A stretch of 64,000 bases of DNA from an uncultured Acidimicrobiaceae bacterium (GCA_905182135.1 CAJJAG010000004.1:124001-188000); one strand, 5' to 3'; shown: positions 1 to 10,635, numbered from the stretch's first letter. Notes: generated by a model not told the origin, from the sequence alone. Numbers and translations are program-made.

Positions 1-75
1 GGCGTGATCACTCATACCCATCAATCTAGCGAGCGGTCAGACAGTGACCGCAGCCAGAACCTGAGCGAGAAGCGG

Positions 76-510
76 TTAGTCGTCGGGGCGCGAGCTATCA
101 AAGATCACAGGATCATCGAATCCGGCGTAAAGCCATAACCGGTAACGGCTAATCCGGCCTTCGGTCAGGTCGAAGAAGCTAAACACCGTGGCTTGGATCA
201 CCTGGCCTGTGGGCAGCTTCCCAAGCCAAGGCCCAGTATGGACGCCCGAAAAGGACCACCACGCCATCACGGTGTCGCCGTTACCGACGACGCGCTCGAT
301 AGTCACGTCAAGATCCGTGATGTAACGACGGAATCCTTTCGCGTGGGCCACCAATCCAGCTCGGCCGACTGGACCCCCGAAGGCTTGATTGGCCTCGTCC
401 ACCATGTCCGCGTGCGCCAAGTTCTCTATCAGGTCCAGCTCACCTTCAGCGACAACTCGCTCGAGATAGGTCCGCATCAACGCTTCGGGATCGAGTTCCT
501 CAGTGCCCAC
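76..510 (-). CDS. SnoaL-like (NTF2-fold) protein
   Basis: A small NTF2-fold protein of the SnoaL / ester-cyclase type. The recognisable domain runs from an N-terminal helix (MRTYLERVV) through an aromatic central sheet (VMAWWSFSG) to a closing strand (ISRYRLWLYAGF). The family covers polyketide cyclases, limonene-epoxide-hydrolase-like enzymes and many catabolic accessory proteins, so the reaction cannot be assigned. The frame stays open up to position 696, but that extension is not family-like, so I chose the GTG at 510; the ATG just downstream (MRTYL) is also possible. It is transcribed divergently from the CoA-transferase gene at 711. Confidence 0.65.
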   Translation of the reverse strand: MGTEELDPEALMRTYLERVVAEGELDLIENLAHADMVDEANQAFGGPVGRAGLVAHAKGFRRYITDLDVTIERVVGNGDTVMAWWSFSGVHTGPWLGKLPTGQVIQATVFSFFDLTEGRISRYRLWLYAGFDDPVIFDSSRPDD

Positions 511-710
511 AATTTCGTTCAACTGCCCGGTCCTTTCAGCTACTAACCAACCCTCGCAAGAGTAGCGCTGCTCCCGCTCGACCTCGGTGTGTTCAAGCCG
601 GCGCGACTCTGGATCCGCAGCAATGGCCGGCGAGCGCGTAAGTTCGACAGCGTGCTGACAATTCGTAATCCAGATCTCACCATCGTAAATACCCAACCGG
701 TAGTGCTGCT

Positions 711-1877
711 ATGAGCTCGGGCCAGGGAGCACTGACCGGCGTTCGCGTTGTCGACCTGACCACGATTCTGATGGGACCAATGGCGGCTCGGATGTTGGCT
801 GACCATGGCGCCGACGTGATCCGGGTCGATGCGCCAACAGCATCGAAGGACATAGTCGGCGGAGCCAGTGGGTTGAGCGCCATCGTGCTCGACACCCATC
901 GCAACAAACGAAGCGTAATCCTCGACTTGAAAACCGATGAGGGTGCGGCTGCCATGGTCGATCTGATCGCCAGCGCCGATGTTCTGGTCACGAACATGCG
1001 ATCTGCTGCCCTTGATCGCCTTGGTCTCTCGGCGAAGCGACTTCGGGCTATTCACCCCGCCCTCATCCATTGTGTTGCAAACGGCTACGGGGCCGATGGC
1101 CCCTACGCAGACCGGGCCGCCTATGACGACGCTATTCAAGCAATTAGCGGTCTGGCCGCGCTCCCTACCCGTATCTCGGGCGAACCCGCCTATGTGCCGT
1201 CGGTCATCGTCGATAAGACATGTGCATTGTTCGTCGTGCAAGCAGTGATGGCAGCACTGTTGCATCGGCACAACACCGATGAGGGTCAGACCATTCGGGT
1301 GCCCATGTTCGAAACCATGGTGTCGTTCCTGCTCGTCGAGCATCTGCGCGGAGCAGCATTGGTTCCGCCACAAGGGGAACTCGGCTACAAGCGCCTACTA
1401 AACCCGAATCGGAGGCCGTATCGAGCTGCCGATGGCTGGATTGCACTGCTCCCTTACAACGATGCCAACTGGCGGGACTTCTTCGCCTTGATCGGCCGGC
1501 CAGTACTCGCTGACGATCCTCGGTTCTTGACCCACGACGCTCGTATCGAGAACGCAACTGAGCTCTACCAGTTCCTTGTCGACGCGGCGCCTACTCGCAC
1601 CGTCGACGAGTGGATCTCGATCTGCGCGCAGCACTCGATCCCGGCAAGCCCAGTGCTCGACATCGACGATCTCTTCGATGATCCACATCTCACCGCCGTT
1701 GATCTGATGCCGATTGTGGAACATCCTCATCTCGGTGAGTACCGCACCATCAGGCACCCTGTCAGCTACGACACGATGTCGACAGAGTTACGGCACCACG
1801 CTCCCATTCCGGGTGAACACACTGCCGAGATATTTCGTGACCTCGGATGGCCCGAGGACCGCGTCCAAGCGTTATGA
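711..1877 (+). CDS. CaiB/BaiF family CoA-transferase
   Basis: Class III (formyl-CoA-transferase type) enzyme that moves CoA between carboxylic acids. It has the N-terminal family start (GVRVVDLTTILMGPMAARML), the GADVIRVD strand, and an aspartate near residue 168 (VIVDKTCAL) placed where the family has its catalytic Asp that forms the acyl anhydride. At 388 residues it has normal family length. Neighbouring oxygenase genes suggest that it activates an organic acid for degradation; the substrate cannot be read from sequence. This is the first of four members of the family in the window (others start at 9490, 22971 and 63099). Confidence 0.9.
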   Translation: MSSGQGALTGVRVVDLTTILMGPMAARMLADHGADVIRVDAPTASKDIVGGASGLSAIVLDTHRNKRSVILDLKTDEGAAAMVDLIASADVLVTNMRSAALDRLGLSAKRLRAIHPALIHCVANGYGADGPYADRAAYDDAIQAISGLAALPTRISGEPAYVPSVIVDKTCALFVVQAVMAALLHRHNTDEGQTIRVPMFETMVSFLLVEHLRGAALVPPQGELGYKRLLNPNRRPYRAADGWIALLPYNDANWRDFFALIGRPVLADDPRFLTHDARIENATELYQFLVDAAPTRTVDEWISICAQHSIPASPVLDIDDLFDDPHLTAVDLMPIVEHPHLGEYRTIRHPVSYDTMSTELRHHAPIPGEHTAEIFRDLGWPEDRVQAL

Positions 1878-1993
1878 CTGAGGGCAGTGCTACCCGGTTC
1901 AATTTTCAATCGGTTCACAGCAACCGCCGGTGCCTATCCAACCCGATAGCGACTGTTGAACGCACCGTTTGCTACCGGGCCGCTACGACGTTC

Positions 1994-2839
1994 TCAAAAT
2001 GGGCGATCGCCCAACAGCGTCACGCGTTCGACTCGACGACGCTGCCCGCCATGGTCAGGTACCGCATAGTGCTGGGTGCACCGGTTATCCCACTGGGCGA
2101 TGCTGTTCTCTTCCCAACGGAAGCGGCATTGGACTTCAGGGATTTCTGCCTGGCGAACAAGTAAGCGTCGCAGCGGGCGAGATTCGTCGGCTGTCATGCC
2201 GTCTATGCCCAAGGTGAACTGCCGATTGATGAAGAGAATCTTATTGCCGGTCACAGGATGTGACCGAACGACCGGGTGCTTCTGATCTGGGTATTCCTCT
2301 TGCGCCTCGGCCTGTTCCTGCTCGGACATACCGCGTCCGAACGCCTTGGCATAGGAATGGATCGCGTACATCCCATCAATCTGCTCTTTGACCGCGTCAT
2401 CGAGCAGGTCATAAGCCAGCTCCATATTTGCGAAGCAGGTGTCGCCCCCCCAGCCTGGAATAACGCGGCCAAAGAGAACCGACCCCAGCGGCGGTGCTTC
2501 GCGGAAGGTCACATCAGAATGCCAGGTGTCGGCTGACAGGAAGCTCTGGGGCGACGAATCCAGAACGATAATTTCAGGATGCTTCTCAACATGCTGAACG
2601 AATGGATGGACCTCGAGCTCGCCCAACGCCCGCCCGTACTCAACGTGCTGACCCTGGGTCAGATCCTGGCCGCGGAAAAATAACACTTTGTGATCGAGCC
2701 ACGCTTGTTGAACCTCAGCGATGACCTCATCGTCGAAGTCACGCAAGTCAACATTGCTGACCTCGGCCCCGATTGCACCGGTCATTGGTTCGACCTTGAT
2801 CCGGTTGAAGTCCCGCGCTGCAACAGCGTCAATTCTCAT
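1994..2839 (-). CDS. TauD/TfdA-family Fe(II)/2-oxoglutarate dioxygenase
   Basis: Cytosolic non-haem iron oxygenase of the taurine/2,4-D dioxygenase family; it couples decarboxylation of 2-oxoglutarate to hydroxylation of a substrate, often one carrying a sulfonate, ether or carboxylate. The metal triad is visible: His107-x-Asp109 (DTWHSDVTF) and the distal His257 (DNRCTQHYAV), with the 2-oxoglutarate-binding Arg region RRVERVT near the C-terminus. I placed the start at the ATG at 2839, 281 residues, because a GGGGG ribosome-binding tract lies just upstream; a longer frame to 2905 is not family-like. It converges on the CoA-transferase gene. Substrate unknown. Confidence 0.85.
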   Translation of the reverse strand: MRIDAVAARDFNRIKVEPMTGAIGAEVSNVDLRDFDDEVIAEVQQAWLDHKVLFFRGQDLTQGQHVEYGRALGELEVHPFVQHVEKHPEIIVLDSSPQSFLSADTWHSDVTFREAPPLGSVLFGRVIPGWGGDTCFANMELAYDLLDDAVKEQIDGMYAIHSYAKAFGRGMSEQEQAEAQEEYPDQKHPVVRSHPVTGNKILFINRQFTLGIDGMTADESRPLRRLLVRQAEIPEVQCRFRWEENSIAQWDNRCTQHYAVPDHGGQRRRVERVTLLGDRPF

Positions 2840-3325
2840 AGAAGCCCCCAAGCCTGTTGCCGCACCGTAGCGAAATATCAGGTGCCTGAAAAGTGGCAGC
2901 TCCATTCGACCATTACTGACTGGCCCCTCGTTTGATCTCAGACCAGCGGAACAGATCGGACAAAACTCGCGCTTACATGCCGGCTGGTTCTCAGTCGCAG
3001 GCCAGACTTTCGTACCTGGGGCCTTGCGTTAACGTATTTGCACTGCCACTCACCGCAACACTTGTCTCGGATCGAATAGCGGCGGCCCTCACAGCTGTTA
3101 GCGAGGACAGGACAGAACTTGTGACGTTGCGGTTATGGGTTAGACCAAGGCGTTTAGCTAGGTGTGCTCGAGCCCTAGAGTCCGGCAGTTCACGCTGCTA
3201 GGCGGTTCGTCATCACACAGGTCCGGTCGAGGGCGATAACCCTGAACGACGCGTTAGAGCGACTCACGCAGTGCCGCTCCGCTTGCGGCTGGTAACACGC
3301 TTCTCACTTATTAAACGACGGCTCC
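2840..3325. other. Intergenic stretch, nothing recognised
   Basis: Close to half a kilobase between the oxygenase start and the end of the luciferase-like relic. I translated it on both strands and found no family-like peptide, hairpin or repeat. The promoter of the oxygenase gene should lie at its left edge. Confidence 0.5.
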
Positions 3326-3892
3326 TCAGCCGGGACCAAGAAGGACGCCACCAAGCAATGTCATGGCCTCCTCCAACAGCGCCGGATCATTACCCATGGT
3401 CGGGGCCAACGTAATCTCATCGACACCGGAACTCTCGAACGACTCCAATTGCTGTCAACAGTCCTCAGGAGCGCCGAACACAACGAATGCAGAAACAAGT
3501 TCGCCAGTCAGGTCTAGCCGGATCGCTCCAGCAGAGGCTCCCAAGAGCGGCTTCACGACCTTCCAAAACCCACGTCGGCGCATCGATGAAGGCACATAAC
3601 CCGCTTGGATCCGACCAATGACGATGTTGCGGGCTGCCTTTGCCGCTATGTCTGAGTCTTCGTGAACGCTCGTATGGAGATACAGCACCGTCGGGTAAGG
3701 GCCGTTTTCGTTCAGAATGGCCATGGCCCACTCGAGATAGGTCCGCGTAGAAAATGCGGAGGAGGCCACCCCGCCGGCGCACTCCCGTGCCAGGGCGAGC
3801 AGTTGAAGCCCCTCGGCGGCAAGCCACGGCACCGCGTCGATGTCTGCGAGGTACTGCAGGCGAGCCTCGCCCACCGTGTCGAAGCCGTCGGT
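3326..3892 (-). pseudogene. Luciferase-like (LLM) flavin monooxygenase, decayed C-terminal part
   Basis: The minus strand encodes a peptide that resembles the C-terminal half of LLM-class F420/FMN oxidoreductases: a middle stretch (STRTYLEWAMAILNENG), then GELVSAFVVFGAPEDC and, beyond an in-frame TGA at about 3455, a matching tail (QQLESFESSGVDEITLAPT) that runs in the same frame to a second stop at 3326. The tail is the typical end of this family (a helix, then DEITLAPT). The N-terminal half, including the flavin-binding start, is absent; a TAG lies upstream at about 3893. Truncation plus a nonsense codon means this is not functional as one protein. Confidence 0.7.
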
Positions 3893-4020
3893 CTAAATGA
3901 CCTGTTCGCCGGCAAGGAGATCAGCGACAACAGCCAGCAATCACGGCTGGAGCTGATCACCGATTCCGGCATCCACCCTCTCGAAATACTTGCACAGCTT
4001 GCTCAGCACCGGATCTTGCG

Positions 4021-4382
4021 GCGGCGGTGGTCAAGGTCACGGCCTGCGGCATTTGTGGCAGCGACCTCCACATTTACGACGGCCACGGTTTCTCGACCGA
4101 TATCGGATTCTGTGTGGGGCACGAGTCGATGGACCACGGCGGCGCTCTACCCGACGTGGTGCTCGAAGCAGTGGGCCTGGACCAGACCATCACCGCCGGC
4201 ATCAAGCTTGTTCGGCCCAGCGAGAACTAACCACCCTGATGCCCCTCGTCGAGTCCGGACGACTCGACCCCTCAGTCGTTCTGAGTCACCGCATGGGCCT
4301 ATCCGAAGGCGTCGAAGCCTCCGCCCTGAACGCATCGCGCAAAGACGGCGTCAACAAGGTGATCCTGGACCCAAGCCGGTAA
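4021..4382 (+). pseudogene. Zinc-dependent alcohol dehydrogenase, decayed with internal deletions
   Basis: Three pieces of one medium-chain dehydrogenase survive in order. First is the zinc-binding N-terminal motif TACGICGSDLHIYDG with the GHE motif about 20 residues later; second, after a large deletion, the cofactor-domain piece PDVVLEAVGLDQTITAGIK, ending at a TAA at 4230; third, in another frame, the C-terminal piece LMPLVESGRLDPSVVLSHR running to the stop at 4382. An intact enzyme would be about 350 residues; here two deletions and at least one frameshift leave roughly a third. It lies directly beside another relic (LLM monooxygenase), so this patch is a decay zone. Confidence 0.8.
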
Positions 4383-4499
4383 GGCGTCACCGAGAAGTCC
4401 ACAGCCCCGAAATTGTCGACGTTGGAGAACTCGGTTGTTGGCGCGGACAGGCCCTGACCCGTAGCCATACGAGCGTCCAGACTCGTGGCAGGACCCGGA

Positions 4500-5357
4500 T
4501 CAGGCCCGCACGGCTTCGTTGTAGCCAATGGTCGTCCGGTGGAGCAGTCGTTCGTGGCCGTCGTAACCGCCCGTGGCCTTGTGCAGCACACAACGGTTGT
4601 CCCACATGACCAGCATGTCGGGTTCCCACTTGTGGGTGTAGACGAACTGCGCCTGGGTCTGCCATGCGTAGACCCGCCGCAGCAGGTCCATCGCCGGCTC
4701 GCGTTCCATGCCATCGATGCCGATGATGTAGCCGATTGTGCTGTACAACGTATCTTCGCCAGTTTCGCCGTGTGGTCGGATCAACGGATGTAGTTGGGTT
4801 CTATACGCGCTGTCGTCGGTCACGATCTTCATCGCCCGGTCGTTCTCCTTGTCCGCCTCGCCGTACACGCCATCAGGGGCATACGGCAGCTGTGCCGAGT
4901 GCACAGCGATCGCGTCTTTGATCTCGGCTCGCAGGTCAGCTGGCATCGCAGCCAACGCTGCCGCTTGATTCAAAAAATGAGTATCTCCACCAAGGGGTGG
5001 GACGATTTTAGCGAACAGACAGGTCCCATCTGGTGGAAACTCCTGGAAGCTCCAGTCAGCGTGCCAACTGTCGGCAAAGATCGGTGCTGTCTCATCGGCA
5101 GCTCGAGCAACCGCGGCAATATTCGGATGACCGTCGATCGACGTGAAGAATGGATCTACGCCAAACGGACCAAACCGAAGCGTGTACCGCTCTAGGTCGT
5201 CGTCGGTCATGGCCTGGTCCGGGAACGACAGCACGCGATGGTCGAGCCAAGCTGAGCGAATCGCTGCAACGGTCTCATCGTCTAGTGCCAACGTCAAGTC
5301 AACCCCGCGAACGGTCGCTCCACAGGCTTGCCCACTCGGTGTGATCGAAAGCGTCAT
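4500..5357 (-). CDS. TauD/TfdA-family Fe(II)/2-oxoglutarate dioxygenase (second copy)
   Basis: Second taurine-dioxygenase-type enzyme, 285 residues, divergent in sequence from the one ending at 1994. The facial triad is present: His99-x-Asp101 (FADSWHADWSF) and the distal His259 (DNRCVLHKATGG), followed by the Arg-containing strand HERLLHRTTIGY that binds 2-oxoglutarate. The start ATG at 5357 gives the normal family N-terminus (GATVRGVDL). Substrate is not readable; the family hydroxylates small acids, sulfonates and sulfate esters. It is codirectional with the giant surface protein gene upstream but separated from it by a hairpin. Confidence 0.88.
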   Translation of the reverse strand: MTLSITPSGQACGATVRGVDLTLALDDETVAAIRSAWLDHRVLSFPDQAMTDDDLERYTLRFGPFGVDPFFTSIDGHPNIAAVARAADETAPIFADSWHADWSFQEFPPDGTCLFAKIVPPLGGDTHFLNQAAALAAMPADLRAEIKDAIAVHSAQLPYAPDGVYGEADKENDRAMKIVTDDSAYRTQLHPLIRPHGETGEDTLYSTIGYIIGIDGMEREPAMDLLRRVYAWQTQAQFVYTHKWEPDMLVMWDNRCVLHKATGGYDGHERLLHRTTIGYNEAVRA

Positions 5358-5409
5358 CTCTCTGTTCTAGCCGGTGTGGACGACTGGGCACTTGCTGACC
5401 GCAGCACGC

Positions 5410-5443
5410 GCTGGCGGGACGACCCAAAGGCCGCCCCGCCAGC
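5410..5443 (-). terminator. Candidate terminator hairpin after the giant surface protein gene
   Basis: Perfect 9-bp inverted repeat (GCTGGCGGG at 5410-5418, CCCGCCAGC at 5435-5443) with a 16-nt loop, 36 bp past the stop of the gene at 5479. There is no clear T-run, so termination efficiency is uncertain. Confidence 0.5.
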
Positions 5444-5478
5444 AGTGGTTGTTCAGCTGTCTTCCCTCCAGGCTCCAA

Positions 5479-8400
5479 TCAGCTAGTTGGCTCCACGCAG
5501 TCCCAGAGAACAGCGACTGCAAAAGGGAACGAAAAGGCGACAGTGCCTTCCGGGCAGCAGATGCCATCGCCACGAAGCCGATCCTGTGTGCAACTCACCG
5601 GCTCGCCGAGTGCTGTGCACGGCGAGCTCGGAACCGCAATGCTCCCATCGGGACAGAAGCATTCTACGCTGCCGGCAGTGGTGCCTTCCCGGCAGCAGAA
5701 GCCATCGCCACGAAGCCGATCCTGTGTGCAGTCCGGAACTTCGCAAGCATCGCCGATTCCGTCACCATCACTATCGCCCTGGAAACCATTGGCCTGGAAC
5801 GGGCAGTTGTCACAAGCATCGCCCAAGCCGTCTTGGTCAACGTCTCGCTGGTTTTCGTTCGCAATGAAGTCACAGTTGTCCTCGAAGTCACACAGAGAAT
5901 CCTGGTCACTATTCGTGCAGGCCGTTGGTGGTGGAGGGCACTCACCTAAGCTCTGCACCACTGAACCATCTGGACAGACCTGCTCGGTACACCGAGCGAC
6001 ATTCACGAACTCGGTCTCAAGGTACCACTGGCCGTCTGTTGCCTTGTAGATGACAACGCCAAAGCTCTCCTGGGTTTCACCAGTCAGGGTGACGACCTTG
6101 AACATTGGTCCACCAGCGACAGATTTGAAGGTCACGCAGCAGCTGTACACGTTGTACGGGCCATTCTCGAAGTCATCGACGATAGCTGAACTCGCCAACG
6201 AGTCTTCTGGGCACTCCACATCTTGATCACACGCCGAACCGTTCAGGATGTTGCCAACCATGGCCCAAACTGTGCCGTAGTTGTCGGTGATGAATTCGTA
6301 CCAAGTCTCACCGTCGTATTCAGTGATATCCACGAACGTACCTACCGCTGCTGGGTCAATCGTGACCCAATCGCCGGGACCTGCTTCTGCCGGGTTCACG
6401 GTGCGCACCCGTTGAGAGATGCAGCAGTCCCCGACGCGTTGCAGTTCTTGACCCAGTTTGTCGATCACATCCTGCAGGTAGTTGCACGGCAGATAGCCGC
6501 CATCACAGTCCCCGAGATCGACGAACTGCGAGACATGAATCCAGGCCACGATGCCATCGACGACAACCTGGTACCACTCGCCTTCGATCGTGACGACGAT
6601 GACCGACGTTGGCTCGGTTAGTGGCGTTCCAACAATGTCTGGGTCGAAGCCTGGTCCACCGTAAAGCGTTCCTTCGGCGCAGCACTCGGCCGTGTCACCC
6701 AAATTAAGGCTGGCCAGTGCGATCGTTTCCTCGGTATCTCGCAGCAAGTCGCCCTTGTCATAGAAACCAGGGATCATCGGGTTCGGGCATTCGATCATCT
6801 CGCAGGCAGCCGACGACAGAACCTGCGTCGAGGCAAACCAGTCACCGTCAGCGGTCATATACCAGCCAGGGGCAGGTGCATGTGGTCCGCTGAACACGTC
6901 GACTTCACGTGGCCACGGGCCTGCTGTCTCGAGTCCAGTATCGATGCCCGTGAAAGCCCCGCTGATGCAGCAGTCTGCCCCGAAGGAGGATTCTGGGTAG
7001 TAGGTGCGTGGTTCTTCGACTCGAGTCAGAACTCCTTGTGGCTGTTCGTTGCTCAAGCCATGAACCAGCGACTGAGTAACTACGGGCGCAGGGCACTCGC
7101 TAACGGCGCAGTCGCCGAGGAACACAACATGGATTCCCATGAAGTAGTCACCCGTGTCGGCAACAAACCACACTTCGTTGACGCCGCCATTGTCAACATT
7201 GACAGAGCCAATCATGGTGACCTGCACAGGAAAGACGAGACCTGCAACAGGCATGCCCGTATCCGGCGCCTCGAAGAGCGCTGTCACACAACACTCGGTG
7301 ATTGTAGGACTGCGTTCTGCGTCGTCGGTCACCAGCAACGCTTCGAGCGCGCCGCTCAATCGGAGGTCGGTGAGTTCTTCAAGTCGAGGAGCTTCTAGAC
7401 GGTCCTTGACAGGCCATCCGTAGGTTGGACACTTCTCCTCGGTCGGTATCTTCAGTGGCCCGCAGTCATCGCCGTCGCCGAGCACAGGCAGCAGATTGGC
7501 TTCTAGGATCCAGTAGCGGGATCCGCCGACTTCGATGCGCACATAGGTGTTCATGTCGGCGCCCTGGCCGTGAGCCAGTTTGCCGACAACCCCGATAAGG
7601 GACGGTCCTTGGTGGCCGATCATTGCACCTTCGGTGGCAAACTCAGCAAAGGCTGGCGCCGTGGTGGTGTAACACTCGAAGTACGGGATGCACCTCGCGA
7701 TGTCAGCGGTAAACAGATTCTCGTCAATCCAACCTGATGGGCCACCAGGGGTCGCCATGTCCACAGGCACACGGCCGTCTTGGACAGAACCAGTGATGTT
7801 CACTTCTGCGTTGTAGATATGACCAACGTGAGTGGGCCCAGTCGAGTTCTCATAGACAAACGCTCCACCGCTGCCGGGATCGGTGACACATTCGTAGATG
7901 ACTTCATTGCCACAGTCCTCGTCGTCGAGGGGGGTGTAGAAGTTGCTGATCCAGCCGGAAGTGCCGCCTTCTTCGAGCAGACGCACCTCAGCGTGAGTCA
8001 CAAAGTCGGTGACGAAACGGCCAGTGAATTCGACCCGCATGACCCCACCATTTGAATGGATTGCGCCACCGGCTCGAGACCACACTGGGCCCTCAGTGTT
8101 GACACACGCTGCGATACGGAAACAGTCCTCTCCGTTTTGTGCCAAGTCAGTGCTGTGCACCCACGCCGAGTTTTGCACCGATGGTGCAGCTTGCTTGAAG
8201 TGGATCAACAAGAAGTCGTTGATGATGGTCGGATTCGGTCCGCCAACTGGCTGAACTGGGCCAAAGATACCGGTGTTACCAGCTGTGGTCTGCAGTGTGC
8301 CGGTATGCCAGCCGACCTGCTTGGTGTTATCAGGCTTCTCCCAGACCGCAACAACGCCGGGCCCTGGGCACTGCCATTTGATTTGCTCAGGCGGGCAGTA

Positions 8401-9330
8401 ATGTTTGCGTAGATTGTCTGAGCGGACCCAACCTCGCTCGTTGTCATCGGTTCCCCACTTGACCTCAACCCAGACAGCACCTCCAACGGTGGTCTCACGC
8501 CCGGTCAGAAGGACGTCGCGCACAGCGCTCTCACGTCGTTCAACGCCAGCTGGTTCGACATAGATATTTTCGAGCCACACGACACAACGTGGCGGCATGT
8601 GCTCTGGTGGCTTCGGCTTGATTGGATTGCCGCAGTAGCACCGAGTCCGAACGTCGCCATTACTGTCGACAAGTACCGCCGTGCCAGCGTCCAAGATCGC
8701 ATCGATCTCATATGCAGCGCCACTATCTGGGTTGAACCCGTGGTTCAGCACGTTCGTGGGTTCGGCGAGAATCCGAACTTCCAAGCTGCGGATGTAGTCA
8801 GCGATCTCGACGAATTCGATGCCTTGGACCTTGGCCCACGCTTCACCCAAGTCCGGGTTGGCGTACAGGAACGAAATCAATCGCTCGGGGTCACACGTGT
8901 TTTCTTCGGTGCCGCCGTACAGGCCGGTCTTCACCGCCTCGTCCAACGCTGCAACGTCAAACGCCGGGACCTCGACCTCTTGGCCACGCTCGGCGCCCTC
9001 GAGTAACTGCCCAGCAACGTCGCGGATGCCTTCTTCCTGTTCCTCTTGGAATGCAACGAGCTGCACTTCGAGTGGGAAGAAAGGATCGGATCCGCGTGCA
9101 TAACGCGCTTCGAAAACGGGCTCGGTAGCGACCGTCTCGGTCAAGACATAACGAGCGTCATCGGCGGCTGTGTTGGAGTCTCGGTTGGCCATAAACATGC
9201 CAGCGCCAGCAGCGAGACCAGCGATGACGACCAGGAGGACAGCGAGTATGGCGAATCGCTTGCCCTTCTTCTGGTTGTTGGATTGTGCCGGTAAAGGTCC
9301 GCCAGGTGGCTGTTGCCAGTTGGTCGTCAT
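5479..9330 (-). CDS. Giant membrane-anchored, Cys-rich repeat protein with thrombospondin type 3 repeats
   Basis: About 1283 residues. A short polar Pro/Gln-rich head and basic patch (NQKKGKRF) precede one membrane segment (about residues 27-48); the rest should be outside the cell. After a 180-residue N-terminal domain come about ten modules of 60-120 residues that resemble bacterial SH3 domains (recurring GxxGWI/GWV strands) and carry paired cysteines ([35 protein letters not shown]). Around residues 1140-1195 are calcium-binding thrombospondin-type-3 motifs ([25 protein letters not shown]), then two copies of a [13 protein letters not shown] element. The start at 9330 is set by an AGGAG tract 8 nt upstream. 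A surface adhesion or matrix role is an inference; no enzyme domain is visible. Confidence 0.85.
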   Translation of the reverse strand: MTTNWQQPPGGPLPAQSNNQKKGKRFAILAVLLVVIAGLAAGAGMFMANRDSNTAADDARYVLTETVATEPVFEARYARGSDPFFPLEVQLVAFQEEQEEGIRDVAGQLLEGAERGQEVEVPAFDVAALDEAVKTGLYGGTEENTCDPERLISFLYANPDLGEAWAKVQGIEFVEIADYIRSLEVRILAEPTNVLNHGFNPDSGAAYEIDAILDAGTAVLVDSNGDVRTRCYCGNPIKPKPPEHMPPRCVVWLENIYVEPAGVERRESAVRDVLLTGRETTVGGAVWVEVKWGTDDNERGWVRSDNLRKHYCPPEQIKWQCPGPGVVAVWEKPDNTKQVGWHTGTLQTTAGNTGIFGPVQPVGGPNPTIINDFLLIHFKQAAPSVQNSAWVHSTDLAQNGEDCFRIAACVNTEGPVWSRAGGAIHSNGGVMRVEFTGRFVTDFVTHAEVRLLEEGGTSGWISNFYTPLDDEDCGNEVIYECVTDPGSGGAFVYENSTGPTHVGHIYNAEVNITGSVQDGRVPVDMATPGGPSGWIDENLFTADIARCIPYFECYTTTAPAFAEFATEGAMIGHQGPSLIGVVGKLAHGQGADMNTYVRIEVGGSRYWILEANLLPVLGDGDDCGPLKIPTEEKCPTYGWPVKDRLEAPRLEELTDLRLSGALEALLVTDDAERSPTITECCVTALFEAPDTGMPVAGLVFPVQVTMIGSVNVDNGGVNEVWFVADTGDYFMGIHVVFLGDCAVSECPAPVVTQSLVHGLSNEQPQGVLTRVEEPRTYYPESSFGADCCISGAFTGIDTGLETAGPWPREVDVFSGPHAPAPGWYMTADGDWFASTQVLSSAACEMIECPNPMIPGFYDKGDLLRDTEETIALASLNLGDTAECCAEGTLYGGPGFDPDIVGTPLTEPTSVIVVTIEGEWYQVVVDGIVAWIHVSQFVDLGDCDGGYLPCNYLQDVIDKLGQELQRVGDCCISQRVRTVNPAEAGPGDWVTIDPAAVGTFVDITEYDGETWYEFITDNYGTVWAMVGNILNGSACDQDVECPEDSLASSAIVDDFENGPYNVYSCCVTFKSVAGGPMFKVVTLTGETQESFGVVIYKATDGQWYLETEFVNVARCTEQVCPDGSVVQSLGECPPPPTACTNSDQDSLCDFEDNCDFIANENQRDVDQDGLGDACDNCPFQANGFQGDSDGDGIGDACEVPDCTQDRLRGDGFCCREGTTAGSVECFCPDGSIAVPSSPCTALGEPVSCTQDRLRGDGICCPEGTVAFSFPFAVAVLWDCVEPTS
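5563..5730 (-). repeat. Direct 30-bp repeat at the end of the giant surface protein gene
   Basis: An identical 30-bp stretch occurs at 5563-5592 and 5701-5730, 138 bp (46 codons) apart. It encodes the shared [10 protein letters not shown] element. The identity at DNA level suggests a recent duplication or gene conversion of the C-terminal cysteine module. Confidence 0.8.
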
Positions 9331-9489
9331 CGAACGCACTCCTTTGTTTGGTAGCTCCAGTATCTAGGGATTGTCGGCCGCGGTCTGTGCCCTGCTTCAC
9401 ACTCTGACCATGACCTATCACACCGTCCAACTGTCGCCTAGCGCACTCTCATTGTTTGAACTACGGTTCGCCGTCTAGGTTCAACCACC

Positions 9490-10635
9490 ATGCCATTTTC
9501 TCGTCCCCTGCCGCTTGACGGAATCACCGTGCTCGATCTGGGGCAGATATACCAGGGCCCTTACGCTGGTTTTCTGCTGGCGCAGTCAGGAGCTCGAGTG
9601 ATCAAGATCGAGCCACCTCAGGGCGAATCAGGCCGGGCCCAAGGACCCAACTTGCCGTTCGCAATGTTAAACGCTGGCAAGGAATGCATCACCCTCGACT
9701 TGAAGAGTCTTGAAGGCGTGGCGCAGTTGAAGAAACTCGCAAGTACCGCTGACATCGTCCTTATGAACTACGCACCCGGTGTCCCCGAGCGGCTGGGCAT
9801 CGGCTACGCCGACCTCTCGGCAGTGAACCCCCGGCTGGTGTACGCACATGCATGCGGCTTCGGGGTCCGCAACTTAGATGGCTCCCCGACCGAGTCCACC
9901 ATCCCTGCCATGGACCTAACGGTGCAGGCCCACAGCGGAGCGATGAGCACAACCGGTAGCGAACACGATCCGCCGCTCAAGTCTGGGACGGCGTACATCG
10001 ACTTTCTGGGCGGCACTCATCTGTACGGTGCCATTACGACAGCGTTGTTCGAAGTGGAACGCACAGGCCTAGGGCGTTCGGTCGAGGTTGCCATGGCCGA
10101 TGCTGCCTACTTCACCCTTGCTACCCATCTCGGTCAATGGCAGAAGACTGGCGCCACCATGCGCAACGGGAACCGCCATGCGGGTCTCGGCATGGCGCCT
10201 TACAACGTGTACGAGTGTGTGGACGGCCATCTCGCAATCATTTGTGTCACCAACCGGCATTGGCGGGCCCTGCTTGGGGTAATCGGCCGAGAGGACTTGC
10301 TCGAAGATGACCGACTCCAGGAACAGCTTGGTCGTGCCGGAAACATGGCCGAAGTCGACGCATTAGTCACGGATTGGTCGTCAAAATTCCCCAAGTTCGA
10401 GGCCGCTGCCATGCTACAAAATGCTCATGTTCCAGCTGCAGCGGTGCGCACCGTCGACGAAATCGTCCACGATGTCGACCAGATCGACCGCAAGGCCATT
10501 CAGTGGATCAACCATCCTGAATTGGGCGACATTCCACTTCACACGAGCCCGATCCGCTGGCACGACAGCGAAGTCACCGAATTGGTCGCCAACCGCCCAC
10601 TCGGTGCCGACAACAGCATTCTCGACGATCTCTAG
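9490..10635 (+). CDS. CaiB/BaiF family CoA-transferase
   Basis: Second class III CoA-transferase, 381 residues, with the family start DGITVLDLGQIYQGPYAGF, the ARVIKIEPP strand and an Asp at about residue 171 (GTAYIDFLGG) in the catalytic position. The C-terminal part contains the usual substrate-domain features (HAGLGMAPYNVYECVDG). It is preceded by the divergent giant surface protein gene, with a shared intergenic region of about 160 bp, and stands alone. Substrate not readable. Confidence 0.9.
   Translation: MPFSRPLPLDGITVLDLGQIYQGPYAGFLLAQSGARVIKIEPPQGESGRAQGPNLPFAMLNAGKECITLDLKSLEGVAQLKKLASTADIVLMNYAPGVPERLGIGYADLSAVNPRLVYAHACGFGVRNLDGSPTESTIPAMDLTVQAHSGAMSTTGSEHDPPLKSGTAYIDFLGGTHLYGAITTALFEVERTGLGRSVEVAMADAAYFTLATHLGQWQKTGATMRNGNRHAGLGMAPYNVYECVDGHLAIICVTNRHWRALLGVIGREDLLEDDRLQEQLGRAGNMAEVDALVTDWSSKFPKFEAAAMLQNAHVPAAAVRTVDEIVHDVDQIDRKAIQWINHPELGDIPLHTSPIRWHDSEVTELVANRPLGADNSILDDL

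Noticed and set aside
1-75. Possible start of a minus-strand gene leaving the left edge (an ATG at about position 20)
   Set aside because: Only six codons are visible, without a ribosome-binding site, so it cannot be supported.
543-1373. Long open frame on the minus strand inside the first CoA-transferase gene
   Set aside because: Out of frame with, and fully inside, a clear CoA-transferase. Composition (rich in His, Cys, Arg, Ser) is typical of an antisense shadow.
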